A stretch of DNA of 62,765 nt from an uncultured Lachnospiraceae bacterium (GCA_947385425.1 CANDKY010000006.1:1-62765); one strand, 5' to 3'. Shown: positions 8,775 to 18,236, counted from the first letter of the stretch. Numbers and translations: made by a program. Notes: generated by a model not told the origin, from the sequence alone.

Positions 8775-9551
8775 ATGGGACAGAGGATAAATGACATAAA
8801 GACAGTTTTTCAGGCAGCCGATACCGAGAAGCTGCCTGAATTAATAAAAGCGTACGGGGAGGACGGCAGGAGCGGCGTACAGGCCCTGGTAAAAAGTGCA
8901 TGCCGTAAGCTGGAAGCGCTGGAGAAGGAAAGGGCGCGGCTAAAGAGGATGAGGGAGTATGAGGAAAAATATAAGGAGTACTCCTGCATATGCGGTATTG
9001 ATGAAGCAGGCAGGGGGCCTTTGGCCGGGCCTGTGGTGGCCGGGGCGGTAATACTGCCGAAAGATTGTGATATTTTATATCTAAATGATTCCAAACAATT
9101 ATCCGAAAAAAGAAGAGAAGAGTTGTATGGGCAGATTATGGAAAAGGCAGTTGCAGTCGGGGTAGGGTATGCGGGGCCTGAGCGTATCGATGAAATCAAT
9201 ATACTGCAGGCGACTTATGAGGCGATGCGGCAGGCGGTAGCGGCGCTGGCAGCGGCGCCGGATTTGCTTCTGAACGATGCGGTGACGATTCCGCAGGTGG
9301 ATATCCGTCAGATACCGATTATTAAAGGCGATGCGAAGAGCGTTTCCATAGCGGCGGCAAGTATTGTTGCGAAGGTGACGCGTGACAGGCTGATGGTGCA
9401 GTACGATGAGCTGTTCCCGGAGTATGGTTTTGCCTCGAATAAGGGATACGGGGCGCCGAAGCATCTGGAGGCGCTGCAGAAGTATGGGCCGACGGCGATA
9501 CACAGGAGATCCTTTTTGAAAAATCTGGCCGGCCGGTATTCCGATTCCTGA
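8775..9551 (+). CDS. rnhB: Ribonuclease HII
   Basis: A 258-residue RNase HII that removes RNA from RNA/DNA hybrids and embedded ribonucleotides. Residues 1-70 form the N-terminal extension typical of Firmicutes enzymes. The catalytic segment CGIDEAGRGPLAGPVVAGAV contains Asp76 and Glu77, followed by NDSKQLSEKRREEL and the third acidic residue near LLNDAV; the C-terminus carries FASNKGYGAPKHLEAL. Starts 12 bp after the second signal peptidase, and the neighbouring rbgA/FliK-like genes match the order in Bacillus. Confidence 0.96.
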   Translation: MGQRINDIKTVFQAADTEKLPELIKAYGEDGRSGVQALVKSACRKLEALEKERARLKRMREYEEKYKEYSCICGIDEAGRGPLAGPVVAGAVILPKDCDILYLNDSKQLSEKRREELYGQIMEKAVAVGVGYAGPERIDEINILQATYEAMRQAVAALAAAPDLLLNDAVTIPQVDIRQIPIIKGDAKSVSIAAASIVAKVTRDRLMVQYDELFPEYGFASNKGYGAPKHLEALQKYGPTAIHRRSFLKNLAGRYSDS

Positions 9552-9667
9552 ATTTCTGTGCAAATTCCCGAGGATAGTTTCGGGAGTGCATGTTTTTTTG
9601 GGAGTGCGTACCAAAAAGCAGGTGCAGTGGGCGGTACAGGGAATTTGGGGAAAGCGTGGAGGTGGGT

Positions 9668-11590
9668 ATGAACTTATCAGGGTTATTTCAGTATGGCAGT
9701 AAAAATACGGACAACAGGACGGTAGTAAACGGCAAGGGGAGTGTAAGCGGGCATGTGCCTGCCGGGAATGCCAAACAGGCTGCCAGGGGGCTGTCGCAGG
9801 GGCAGAGCATCCAGGGGGAAATTGTCGGGAAGAACGGGAATGAAGTCCAGATCCGGCTGGATAAGGATGTGGTGATAACGGCAAGGCTGGATAAGGATAT
9901 CCCGGTTTCCCCGGGGCAGAGTATGACCTTTGAGGTAAAGAGCAATTCCGGGGCACAGATAGCTCTGCGCCCTCTGTTTGAAAACATGGCGATGGATCCG
10001 AATGCCCTGAAAGCGCTGGAGGCGGCGAAGCTTCCCGCGACCAATGAACTGATGCGTATGGTTGCGGCTATGATGCGCCAGGGGATGTCCATTGACAGGA
10101 ATGCGCTTATGGATATGGGAAGGGCAGTTATGGCGAATCCGGGCGCCAATCCGGAAACCGTGGTTATGATGAAGGCTCTGAATCTCCCCCTTACGCCGGA
10201 AAATATACAGCAGTTTGAAAATTACCAGAATTATAAGCATCAGCTTTTATCCAATATATCGGATATTCTGGAAGAAATACCGAAAGCCTTTCAGACTATG
10301 GCGGATAACGGGCAGGGGGGTAAGGCGCTGGATTTTTACGCGCGTATCCTGAACCTTTTGTCCGGCCGGGAGGGGGAAGGGCAGGCAGGGGCCGGAACCG
10401 GCCGGGTTTTTACGGATATTGAGAGGGAAAACGGGGAACAGGTTTTCGCATCCGGCCAGAATGGGAAAGGGCAGGGCGCGGAAGGTACAACAGGGACGGA
10501 CGGCGGGAAGGCAGGGGATGCCGCAGGCTCCGGCGGGAATCCGGGAAATGTCTGGCCGCTGCAGGCCGGGCCCGGTACGGCGGCTGTTTTCCGGGGGCAG
10601 GCGGACAGCATTTGGGACGGCTTGCCAAAGGAGGTACGGGACGGAGCGCAGGCCGGGATGGACAAAGAACTTGCAGGTATATTCAGGGATGCTGCGGAGG
10701 ACGGGAAGGATGCCGCGGTCGGGATCGGGAAGGAAAGCGCTGTGCAGAGCCAGGGCACCGGGGATTCCATGGCAGGGATACTGAATGCCGGGGGCAGGCT
10801 GCAGCTTGCTTCCATGCTGGGGAGACTTGGGATGCCGGAAGAAACGCTTGCCCGGATCAGGGATGGCAGTATGGATTTGGAACGGCTGATGAAGGAGATA
10901 CAGCATACGGTTTCCGGGGCGGGGAGCCAGACAGCGCGGGGGGAATTGATGAAGCTGTTCGGAAGCCGGGAATTCGGGCAGGTACTGGCTAAGGCCATGG
11001 AACAGCAATGGCTGATGAAGCCGGAGCAGGTGGCGGAGAAGAGGGATGTGGAATCCTTTTACAGAAAGCTGCGCGCGCAGGCCGAGCAGTTATTGGAGAA
11101 CCTGGGGCAGGCGGGGAAGGATACCCCGCTGGCGAAAAATCTTACCGCCGTACAGAATAATATTGATTTTATGAACCAGATGAACCAGATGTTCCAGTAC
11201 ATACAGCTCCCCCTGAAAATGAGCGGAGGCGAGGCGCATGGGGATCTTTATGTGTATGCGAACAGGAAAAATGCGAGGAAAGAGGACGGGAGTGTAAGCG
11301 CCCTTCTGCATTTGGATATGGAGCATTTGGGGCCTATGGATATTTATGTGCGTATGAAGGATATGGATGTAAGCACCAGATTTTATCTGGCGGATGAAGG
11401 GATTCTGGATTTTGTCGCCGCCAATATCCATCATCTGGAGGAAAGGCTCAGGAAAAGGGGATATTCTTTCCAGTCGGAAATGCTGATGTCAGAGGAGGAG
11501 AAAGGAAACCCGGATGTGATAGGGACTATGACGGGGCAGGGAAAGAAGCAGGCGCTTCTGGCACAGTATTCATTTGATGTGAGGGCATAG
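9668..11590 (+). CDS. FliK-like (YlqG-type) protein
   Basis: A 640-residue protein. Start 9668 is chosen for the GGAGGTGGGT just upstream. The C-terminal ~100 residues (YIQLPLKMSGGEAHGDLYVY through LEERLRKRGYSFQSEML) match the FliK/hook-length-control C-terminal domain, which in flagellar systems switches export specificity by touching FlhB. The N-terminus (about residues 40-105) is a small beta domain. Between about 237 and 364 is a Gly/Ala/Asp-rich low-complexity linker that differs from the rest. Downstream is an FlhB C-terminal-domain protein, as in the Bacillus ylqG-ylqH pair. No other flagellar gene lies in the window; its role outside flagella is unknown. Confidence 0.8.
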   Translation: MNLSGLFQYGSKNTDNRTVVNGKGSVSGHVPAGNAKQAARGLSQGQSIQGEIVGKNGNEVQIRLDKDVVITARLDKDIPVSPGQSMTFEVKSNSGAQIALRPLFENMAMDPNALKALEAAKLPATNELMRMVAAMMRQGMSIDRNALMDMGRAVMANPGANPETVVMMKALNLPLTPENIQQFENYQNYKHQLLSNISDILEEIPKAFQTMADNGQGGKALDFYARILNLLSGREGEGQAGAGTGRVFTDIERENGEQVFASGQNGKGQGAEGTTGTDGGKAGDAAGSGGNPGNVWPLQAGPGTAAVFRGQADSIWDGLPKEVRDGAQAGMDKELAGIFRDAAEDGKDAAVGIGKESAVQSQGTGDSMAGILNAGGRLQLASMLGRLGMPEETLARIRDGSMDLERLMKEIQHTVSGAGSQTARGELMKLFGSREFGQVLAKAMEQQWLMKPEQVAEKRDVESFYRKLRAQAEQLLENLGQAGKDTPLAKNLTAVQNNIDFMNQMNQMFQYIQLPLKMSGGEAHGDLYVYANRKNARKEDGSVSALLHLDMEHLGPMDIYVRMKDMDVSTRFYLADEGILDFVAANIHHLEERLRKRGYSFQSEMLMSEEEKGNPDVIGTMTGQGKKQALLAQYSFDVRA

Positions 11591-11593
11591 AGA

Positions 11594-11929
11594 ATGAATG
11601 AGAATGAGAAAAGGGAGTACGCGAGGCAGGCGATTTCGGGGAGGAAGGTAAAAAAAACGGAGAAACCGAAGCAGGCGATTGCACTTTCCTATGATCCGTC
11701 GGATACGGCGCCCAGGGTAATTGCCAGCGGGAAAGGCGCCCTTGCGGAGCGCATCATAGAGAAGGCCAAAGAGGCGGATGTGCCGGTGCACCGGGACGAC
11801 AAGCTGGCGGATACTTTGTCGCGGCTGGAAATCGGAGATATGATACCGCCGGAATTGTATGAAGTGGTGGCGGAAATTCTGGTATTCGTGGATGGAATGG
11901 AGAAGATACGGGCAAAATTGAATAAGTGA
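11594..11929 (+). CDS. FlhB C-terminal-domain homologue (YlqH-type)
   Basis: A 111-residue cytoplasmic protein equivalent to the C-terminal domain of FlhB/EscU export-gate proteins without the membrane part: AIALSYDPSDTAPRVIASGKGALAERI... and VPVHRDDKLADTLSRLEIGDMIPPELYEVVAEIL. The self-cleaving NPTH motif of FlhB is replaced by SYDPSD, so autocleavage is not expected. It begins 3 bp after the FliK-like gene, so the two are almost certainly co-translated, and known FliK-FlhB contact suggests the products still interact. Confidence 0.88.
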   Translation: MNENEKREYARQAISGRKVKKTEKPKQAIALSYDPSDTAPRVIASGKGALAERIIEKAKEADVPVHRDDKLADTLSRLEIGDMIPPELYEVVAEILVFVDGMEKIRAKLNK

Positions 11930-11950
11930 TTTGCATAAAAGGGGGAATGG

Positions 11951-12352
11951 ATGGTAAATAAGAGGGAAATCGGTGCAAAGTTTGAGGGCATGGCCTGTGA
12001 ATATATGGCGGAGAGGGGTTTCCGGGTTTTGGAGCGGAATTTCCGGTGCCGGCAGGGGGAAGTGGATGTGATTGGCGAGGACGGAGGGTATCTGGTATTT
12101 GTGGAAGTGAAATACCGGTCTTCCGGGGCAGGCGGCAGCCCGGCGGAGGCTGTGACGGCGGCAAAGCAGAGGAAAATATGCCGGGCCGCGGATTATTATC
12201 GTTACCGCCACGGGATCGGGGACGGCAGGGCGGTAAGGTATGATGTGGTGGCAATGGAAGGTTCGGACGGGGTTAACGGGAAGAAAGAGGGCGCCGGGAG
12301 GGGAGCACTGAAAATTTACTGGTATAAGAATGCTTTCTTCCATATACCGTAA
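11951..12352 (+). CDS. YraN-family (UPF0102) endonuclease-fold protein
   Basis: A 133-residue member of UPF0102: GAKFEGMACEYMAERGFRVL, then the nuclease-like core GEVDVIGEDGGYLVFVEVKY with the D...ExK arrangement of restriction-endonuclease folds, and a final RYDVVAMEG strand. Family members are linked to DNA processing but their substrates are not settled. It closes the rplS-rbgA-rnhB cluster, 21 bp after the FlhB-like gene, the position it usually holds in clostridia. The C-terminus (KEGAGRGALKIYWYKNAFF) includes a short extra loop. Confidence 0.9.
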   Translation: MVNKREIGAKFEGMACEYMAERGFRVLERNFRCRQGEVDVIGEDGGYLVFVEVKYRSSGAGGSPAEAVTAAKQRKICRAADYYRYRHGIGDGRAVRYDVVAMEGSDGVNGKKEGAGRGALKIYWYKNAFFHIP

Positions 12353-12470
12353 CTTTATTCCCGTGAGCAGCGGGTCAAGTGGCGGCCTGCAGGCATTTGG
12401 CGGATGCCGCGCTGCAAGTGGGATGCCCTGTTAACTTGCTGCGGGGTATTTAATTTCCGCACAATATAGG

Positions 12471-12650
12471 TTAGAGCCTGTTTAAAATCTCATTTCCACC
12501 ATCTGTACACGGTGCAGCCCTTTCACCATTTTGCGGGATCTTTGCCCCTCATTCGGGGGCGATGTCTCACTACACCTCCCTCATTCGGGGCAAACCTTTC
12601 GCAGACTGCGGCGCAGATCTGGCGAAAAGCAGATTTTAAACAGGCTCTTA
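12471..12650. mobile_element. MITE-like element, family 1 copy 1
   Basis: A 174-bp non-coding element (12474-12647) with inverted ends GAGCCTGTTTAAAATCT, flanked by a TTA direct repeat (12471-12473 and 12648-12650) that looks like a 3-bp target duplication. The interior forms further hairpins (GCCCCTCATTCGGGG-type). A near-complete copy in the opposite orientation is at 39613-39753 and a degenerate one at 26534-26705. The remaining parts of 12353-12826 show short related hairpins and no gene. Confidence 0.8.
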
Positions 12651-12826
12651 GAAAATCCCCATGGCCCCGCACGTTTGACATCATCAGTTATAAAAAGGGG
12701 CGCAGGGAAATTTTTCATAGTAAGGAAATTCCCATGCCTCGCACATGCGGCATCACCGGTAATGAAAATAGGGGCTGGGAGGCTTTTTCATAGTAAGGAA
12801 TTGTAATTGGGAACAGGAGGATCCGG

Positions 12827-13693
12827 ATGGAGATCAGGCGGAAAAGGGCCGTGGAAGCGGGAGAAGAGGTTTTGAAGAGGAATGTGTCGGGCGGGATGGA
12901 GTATCTGACTTTTCCTGTTTTAGAGAAAACGGGAATGGTGAGGCATTTCTTTTCGACCCGTCTGGGCGGTGTGAGCGAGGGGATGTTTTCTTCTTTGAAT
13001 TTCAGTTATACGAGAGGGGACAGGAAAGAGGCGGTGGATGAGAATTTCCGGCGGGCAGCCCGGGTTTTAGGGTGTGGTGTGGGGGATTTTGTCTGTGCGG
13101 ATCAGACGCATACCACAAACGTGCGTAAAGTGACGGGGGCGGATCGGGGAAAAGGGGTGACGGTCCCGAAGGATTACCAGGATGTCGACGGGCTGATTAC
13201 CAATGAAAAGGGGCTGGTTTTAGCTACTTTCTATGCAGACTGTGTCCCTCTGTTTGTGGTGGATGTGAGGAACCGGGCTATCGGATTGTCCCATTCGGGC
13301 TGGCGTGGAACCGTAGGGCGGATGGGCGCATGTACGCTGGCGGCGATGAAGGAGGCTTACGGGACAGGGCCGGAGGATGTGGCGGTGGCGGTAGGGCCTT
13401 CCATCTGCAGGGATTGTTATGAGGTGGGCAGTGATGTGGCGGATCGTTTCGCGGAGGGGTTTCCGGGGGCAGCAGATGAGATTCTGGTTCCAAAGGGCGG
13501 CGGCAAAGGCGGGAAGAAATACCTGCTGGATTTGTGGAAGGCGAATTTTTATGTTTTCAGGGAAGCAGGCGTGCCGGAGGAAAGGATACAGGTGACGGAT
13601 ATCTGTACCTGCTGCAATCCGGATTATCTGTTTTCACACAGGGCAAGCCATGGAAAAAGAGGGAATATGGGGGCGTTTCTGGCTTTAGCGTGA
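12827..13693 (+). CDS. pgeF: Laccase-domain (YfiH/PgeF) protein
   Basis: A 288-residue protein of the multicopper-polyphenol-oxidase-like family, now known as purine nucleoside phosphorylase/adenosine deaminase-type (LACC1-like) enzymes, and in E. coli linked to peptidoglycan editing. FFSTRLGGVSEGMFSSLNFS marks the N-terminal core; the metal-binding/catalytic residues are in ADQTHTTNV (His), TFYADCVPLFVVD (Cys) and LSHSGWRGTVGRMG (His). AGGAGG precedes ATG 12827 closely. A strong terminator follows. The exact in vivo substrate cannot be told from sequence. Confidence 0.93.
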   Translation: MEIRRKRAVEAGEEVLKRNVSGGMEYLTFPVLEKTGMVRHFFSTRLGGVSEGMFSSLNFSYTRGDRKEAVDENFRRAARVLGCGVGDFVCADQTHTTNVRKVTGADRGKGVTVPKDYQDVDGLITNEKGLVLATFYADCVPLFVVDVRNRAIGLSHSGWRGTVGRMGACTLAAMKEAYGTGPEDVAVAVGPSICRDCYEVGSDVADRFAEGFPGAADEILVPKGGGKGGKKYLLDLWKANFYVFREAGVPEERIQVTDICTCCNPDYLFSHRASHGKRGNMGAFLALA

Positions 13694-13754
13694 AATCAGA
13701 GATTTCACCATCCTGATTTGAGTGCCCGCAGGAGCGGGCGAATGGGAGTTAGCG

Positions 13755-13806
13755 TGAAAAGAAGCTCTAAGGCGTCAAAGGACGCCGCCTAAGAGCTTCT
13801 TTTTCC
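13755..13806 (+). terminator. Strong rho-independent terminator / repeat
   Basis: AAGAAGCTCTAAGGCGTC (13759-13776) pairs with GACGCCGCCTAAGAGCTTC (13781-13799) around an AAAG loop, followed by TTTTT. A related copy with an altered loop lies at 22249-22297, so the terminator belongs to a repeat family. Confidence 0.85.
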
Positions 13807-13889
13807 AGGTATTTCATGGCCGGGTTTGTGCTGCCGCGGTGCGGCGGCACAAAGGCAGGGCATCGCGATTTTTTTAGCGATACATATTT

Positions 13890-14099
13890 TCAGGCATACA
13901 TCAGGCGTCCTTTTGATTCCGGGACTTCAAGTCCTCTTTCAATTGTAACTTCGATCCATTCTTTAATGATGATTTCGGAGTTTTTTATTGCTTCCTCAAC
14001 CGTTTCCCCATCCGCCATGCAGCCGGGAAGTTCCGGCACTTCCACGATAAATGCGCTATCATCCTCAGACCAGTAAATGATACGTTCATACTTATACAT
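13890..14099 (-). CDS. HicB-family antitoxin-like protein, no HicA beside it
   Basis: A 69-residue protein of the HicB (UPF0150) fold: YERIIYWSEDDSAFIVEVPE, then LPGCMADGETVEEAIKNSEI. The partial RNase-H-like fold binds and blocks HicA toxins. A ribosome site (TTAGGAGGTAAC in mRNA sense) precedes the ATG. HicA is normally encoded directly next to it, but neither flank contains a HicA-like frame, and there is no C-terminal DNA-binding domain. I infer a solitary member, of unknown role, and the second toxin-less antitoxin in the window. Confidence 0.85.
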   Translation of the reverse strand: MYKYERIIYWSEDDSAFIVEVPELPGCMADGETVEEAIKNSEIIIKEWIEVTIERGLEVPESKGRLMYA

Positions 14100-14876
14100 T
14101 TTGTTACCTCCTAACCAGGATAAACCTGAATCAAAATTTTGCCATTTCGTTCAGAAAATTGTTCTTAAATGCCTAACCCGGAACCCCAATTTAGTCATTT
14201 TGCGCAAGATTTCATTCTTAAGCGCCTAAAGGCTGATTTTATAATTTTGCAGAAATAATCGAACCTGCCTTACTTGATAAGGCTTAATATAACTTTTCTA
14301 TGGTTGCCATTTTGCAGCGTCCTTTCCTTTTTATCTTAATTTTGCTCTTGTATGGGAACGGCTTTTTAAATTGCAGCGGCTGTTTTTATGTTACGGCGCC
14401 GCAATAACTGGCCCTTAAAAAGTATTCTCTATCCAGTATTATCCTACGCTTGCTATTTCCTATACGTACGCAGCAGCGTCTTTCTTTTTATGCCATTATA
14501 TGAAAATATTTTTATTGTGTCAACATGGATAAATCAAAATATGGTATTGAAAAGTTATCTAAAAGCCAAGGGAAAAATACAAATAAAAAAATATTTTCTT
14601 GCATTTGATAACTAATTATTTTATGATATAGCCAGAAATTATACTTCCGTTCTGTTTGTTCCGCACCATTGCCGCATTAAAATTTCCAGCCGATGCACCA
14701 TATCGCCGTCGAAATTTTGCCTTGCACTAGAGCGTGTTTGAAAAATGCTTTCCGGAGGATGTGCGTCACAATTTGCGGGAGATTTGCGGAAAATAAAAGT
14801 TAAGGAAATCTTAAATATTTTCCTATCTATCCCTTAAAGAAATGAAGATATAGTAAATAGTAAGAGAGGTTGGATT
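14100..14876. other. Large intergenic region with repeat remnants and RR promoter
   Basis: AT-rich DNA with no convincing gene. A 75-codon frame at 14388-14615 lacks a ribosome site and resembles no family. 14640-14728 is related to the interior of the 26707-26867 element (TTCCGCACCATTGCCG...). 14729-14746 carries the AGAGCGTGTTTGAAAAAT motif of the short-repeat family. TTAAGGAAATCTTAA (about 14801-14815) upstream of the response regulator is a candidate operator. Confidence 0.6.
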
Positions 14877-15569
14877 ATGGCGGCTGTACTTGTATGTGAT
14901 GACGATAAGGAGATTGTGGATGCGATTGAAATATATCTGATGCAGGAAGGGTATAAGGTTTATAAAGCATACGACGGGGAGCAGGCGATCCGTGTATTGA
15001 AAGAGACGGATATCCATCTGCTGATTATCGATGTGATGATGCCCAGGCTGGACGGGATCCGGGCCACTCTGAAGATCCGGGAGTACAGCAGCATCCCGAT
15101 TATTATTTTATCGGCAAAGTCGGAGGACGCGGATAAAATACTGGGGCTGAACATAGGGGCGGATGATTATGTGACGAAGCCCTTTAACCCGCTGGAGCTG
15201 ATGGCCAGGGTAAAGTCCAACCTGCGCAGGTATACGACGTTGGGGAATCTGAATACGGAGAATAATGCATTGTTCCAGGCAGGCGGACTGTGCATTAACG
15301 ATGAGACAAAGGAGGTTACGGTGGACGGGGAGAGCGTGAAACTGACACCTATTGAGTACAACATCCTCCTTCTTCTTGTGAAGAACCAGGGAAGGGTTTT
15401 TTCGATCGGGCAGATTTATGAAAGCATATGGAATGAGGAGGCCATCGGAGCCGATAACACAGTCGCGGTCCATATCAGGCATATCCGGGAAAAAATCGAG
15501 ATAGATCCCAAAGAACCCCGTTATCTGAAAGTAGTCTGGGGAGTCGGATATAAAGTGGAAAAACAGTAA
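14877..15569 (+). CDS. OmpR/PhoB-family response regulator
   Basis: A 230-residue DNA-binding response regulator. The receiver domain spans residues 3-118: acidic pair in VCDDDKE, phospho-acceptor Asp52 in LLIIDVMMPRLDG, Lys in DDYVTKPFNP. The winged-helix effector covers residues ~130-228 (VKLTPIEYNILLLLVKNQGR, DNTVAVHIRHIREKI, YLKVVWGVGYKVEK). The histidine kinase that follows is its evident partner. It resembles the VanR-like group common in clostridia. The ligand and the target genes are unknown. Confidence 0.95.
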   Translation: MAAVLVCDDDKEIVDAIEIYLMQEGYKVYKAYDGEQAIRVLKETDIHLLIIDVMMPRLDGIRATLKIREYSSIPIIILSAKSEDADKILGLNIGADDYVTKPFNPLELMARVKSNLRRYTTLGNLNTENNALFQAGGLCINDETKEVTVDGESVKLTPIEYNILLLLVKNQGRVFSIGQIYESIWNEEAIGADNTVAVHIRHIREKIEIDPKEPRYLKVVWGVGYKVEKQ

Positions 15570-15597
15570 AGAATAAGAAGGGGTGCCGGGGGGCTTT

Positions 15598-15724
15598 GCG
15601 GAACCGGAATAAAAAACAGCATATGCGCAGCCAGTGCCCCGGAAGAAAAGCTGGCCATGCATTTGGGCCGGATTTTCTTCTGCCGGTTGTGGGTGCTGGG
15701 GGCGCATATGAGGAACTGGAATAG
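15598..15724 (+). repeat. Direct-repeat-bounded hairpin element between RR and kinase
   Basis: Begins GCGGAACCGGAATA and ends GAGGAACTGGAATA in the same orientation; the interior folds back (GCATATGCGC...GCGCATATG, and CCGGAAGAAAA...TTTTCTTCTGCCGG). The same architecture occurs at 28731-28854 before feoB. The element ends directly on the AGGAGG of the kinase gene. Confidence 0.75.
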
Positions 15725-15734
15725 GAGGATCAGA

Positions 15735-18236
15735 ATGAGAAGGAAATCGTTCGGGAAGGGTGCGGGGAAGACATTACATATATTGCAGCATATTTTGATT
15801 GTGGCGGCGGCAGTCCTCATTCTGGTGGTATTGACGGGTTCCAGTGTATTGATGAATGGTGTGGACGGGAATTACAGCTACAGCATGAAAGATGAGGAGA
15901 AGGGAAAAGTATACGAGGAATCCCTTTTATTTAATTATATATACGGGAGGGGGATTGCGGACGTAGCCGGGATGGTGGCATTATGCTCCCAGATGGAAAC
16001 GAACGGCCGGTTTGACGGGGAAAAAGAAATTGATGTGGCATCGTTTTATTACCGTTTTGAAGGTCTGCCCCTGCGGTATCTGACAGCCAAGTACCGGCTG
16101 GAGGATTTGATCAAATGGGGGCAGTTCGGGGTTGAATATGAAGACCGCTGGTTTACCAGCGAGCAGGCGGATGCTTTTCTGAGCAGGACAACGAAATATA
16201 CAAGTATTGATTACAGTCCGGTAAATCTGCAGGGCAGCATCGTGACAGCCTTTAATGCCGAATTGGAGGAATATACGGAGGAGTATACCGTATCGGCAAA
16301 TGAGATGAAAAACGGGGAGTTCCACAGGGATGATACCAACGCGAAAGTTTTGATTAACCGCTGCCAGACCACAGAGGGGAAAAATGTGGAGGAGTATGTG
16401 GGGACATGGACGGATTATTATGAGCTGTGCAAATATGTGTCTACTGCCGCAACGGATCTGAATAATAACTATGAATCCTATCTGCACTATAAAGATTTTT
16501 ATGATTTGGAAAATTCCAATCTGCGTTTTTATATTCTGAAGGAGATTGGGGACAGGAAGGATGTTTATACGAATATAGATTTCCATAGCCGTTCGGAGGC
16601 AGAGATTGGGAAGGAGTTCCAGGAGTATGGGAAATATTTGTATTATAGTCCCAAGGACATGGTTTTCCAGACGAATACACTGATTGAAGAAGGGACTGTG
16701 CGCCGGATATTTAACGGGTTTGAATATGCCTATCCGGAAAGCATCAAAGTATGGATTGGCGTGGACACCTCTTATCCCGCGGAGGATGTGTATATACAGG
16801 GCTATACCGGTTATACCCGGTATGTCCCTTATTATTGGCAGTTGGTCGGCGCGGCGATTGTCTGCATTGCCCTGTATCTCGGGCTATATGTTTATCTGAC
16901 TGTCCAGGAAGGGCGTGCGGTAGACGAAGACGGGAACCGGTATATCGCACTGAAAGGAATTGACCATATACCGACAGAATGTGCCGTGGCGGGGATTATC
17001 GTACTGCTTGGCGGGATTATCGTCAGCCTGGTTTATGTGTTTGATTCCATGTCCTTTGAGTACTATTATGAAACCTGGTTCAAGGCGGCGGGCGGAGCCG
17101 TGGTACTCGTGTGCGAACTTTTGTTTACCTGCTTCTATTACAGTATGGTGCGCAGGCTGAAAGCGGATAATCTCTGGAAAGAAAGCCTGACCTGCAAAAT
17201 CCTTGTTACGGGCAGGGAGACGGTATGGAAAGTTTACGACAATGGGAATGTGATTATTAAAACCTGGGTGCCTTATCTTGTTTTCCTGATTGTAAACCTG
17301 ATATTAATCCTGCTGGGCTGGAAGGGAATGATAGCGGCGGCCTGCCTGGATGCTGTTTTCGGGATAGTGCTGTACCGCCATACGAAAGACAGGCAGCGGG
17401 TCGTGAAGGGGATAGAGAAAATTAAGGAGGGTGACTTCCATTATAAAGTGGATGAAAACAATCTCCATGGGGATAATCTGGCGCTGGCTCAGGCCGTAAA
17501 CAGCATCGGCGAGGGCATCCGGACAGCGGTGGAGACGAGCATGAAGGATGAGCGGCTCAAAGCGGATCTGATTACCAATGTATCCCATGACATTAAGACG
17601 CCCCTGACCTCCATCATCAATTATGTGGATCTGATTAAGAGGGAAAACATTGAAGATGAGAGGGTGCGCGGGTATGTGGATGTGTTGGATTCCAAGTCGC
17701 AGAGGTTGAAGCAGTTGACGGACGACCTGGTGGAGGCTTCCAAGATTTCTTCCGGGAATATTGCCCTTGAGTGGGAAAGGATCGACCTGGTGGAACTGGT
17801 GAACCAGACCTTGGGCGAGTTCTCCGAGAAATTTGAATTAAAAAGGCTGACGCCGGTGATGAACGCGGCTGACACCGGGATGTTCATTGAGGCGGACAGC
17901 AGGAGAATATGGCGGGTGATGGAGAACCTGTTCAATAATATTTTCAAGTACGCCATGGAGGGGACGAGGGTATACATGGATATGAAGGAAGGGACGGATG
18001 ATGCGGGCGCCCCGTATGTGGAGTTTGCCATCAAAAATATATCCGCCCAGCCTCTGAATATCAACGCGGAGGAACTGACGGAACGGTTTATCCGGGGCGA
18101 TGTGGCGCGCAGTACGGAAGGAAGCGGCCTGGGGCTTTCCATTGCGAAAAACCTGACGGAAGCGCAGAGGGGGAAGTTTGAGATACAGTTGGATGGGGAT
18201 TTGTTTAAAGTGATACTGACATTCCCCCTGCTGTGA
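15735..18236 (+). CDS. Sensor histidine kinase with large external sensor
   Basis: An 833-residue kinase. Start 15735 is chosen because AGGAGG lies at 15723-15728; upstream in-frame starts fall in the repeat. A membrane helix at about residues 14-40 is followed by a ~330-residue extracellular region rich in aromatic and acidic residues, then several helices (about 375-560) and a HAMP-like linker. The phospho-acceptor His618 is in VSHDIKTPLTSIINYVDL; the ATP-binding domain has NLFNNIFKYAM (N box) and GSGLGLSIAKNL near 796. It is encoded after its response regulator, separated by a hairpin repeat. Signal unknown. Confidence 0.93.
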   Translation: MRRKSFGKGAGKTLHILQHILIVAAAVLILVVLTGSSVLMNGVDGNYSYSMKDEEKGKVYEESLLFNYIYGRGIADVAGMVALCSQMETNGRFDGEKEIDVASFYYRFEGLPLRYLTAKYRLEDLIKWGQFGVEYEDRWFTSEQADAFLSRTTKYTSIDYSPVNLQGSIVTAFNAELEEYTEEYTVSANEMKNGEFHRDDTNAKVLINRCQTTEGKNVEEYVGTWTDYYELCKYVSTAATDLNNNYESYLHYKDFYDLENSNLRFYILKEIGDRKDVYTNIDFHSRSEAEIGKEFQEYGKYLYYSPKDMVFQTNTLIEEGTVRRIFNGFEYAYPESIKVWIGVDTSYPAEDVYIQGYTGYTRYVPYYWQLVGAAIVCIALYLGLYVYLTVQEGRAVDEDGNRYIALKGIDHIPTECAVAGIIVLLGGIIVSLVYVFDSMSFEYYYETWFKAAGGAVVLVCELLFTCFYYSMVRRLKADNLWKESLTCKILVTGRETVWKVYDNGNVIIKTWVPYLVFLIVNLILILLGWKGMIAAACLDAVFGIVLYRHTKDRQRVVKGIEKIKEGDFHYKVDENNLHGDNLALAQAVNSIGEGIRTAVETSMKDERLKADLITNVSHDIKTPLTSIINYVDLIKRENIEDERVRGYVDVLDSKSQRLKQLTDDLVEASKISSGNIALEWERIDLVELVNQTLGEFSEKFELKRLTPVMNAADTGMFIEADSRRIWRVMENLFNNIFKYAMEGTRVYMDMKEGTDDAGAPYVEFAIKNISAQPLNINAEELTERFIRGDVARSTEGSGLGLSIAKNLTEAQRGKFEIQLDGDLFKVILTFPLL

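Noticed and set aside
12512-12806. Two overlapping ~92-codon frames before the laccase-domain gene
   Set aside because: They read through the MITE-like element and hairpins; no protein similarity.
14388-14615. A 75-codon hydrophobic frame
   Set aside because: No ribosome site, AT-rich intergenic DNA, no family resemblance.
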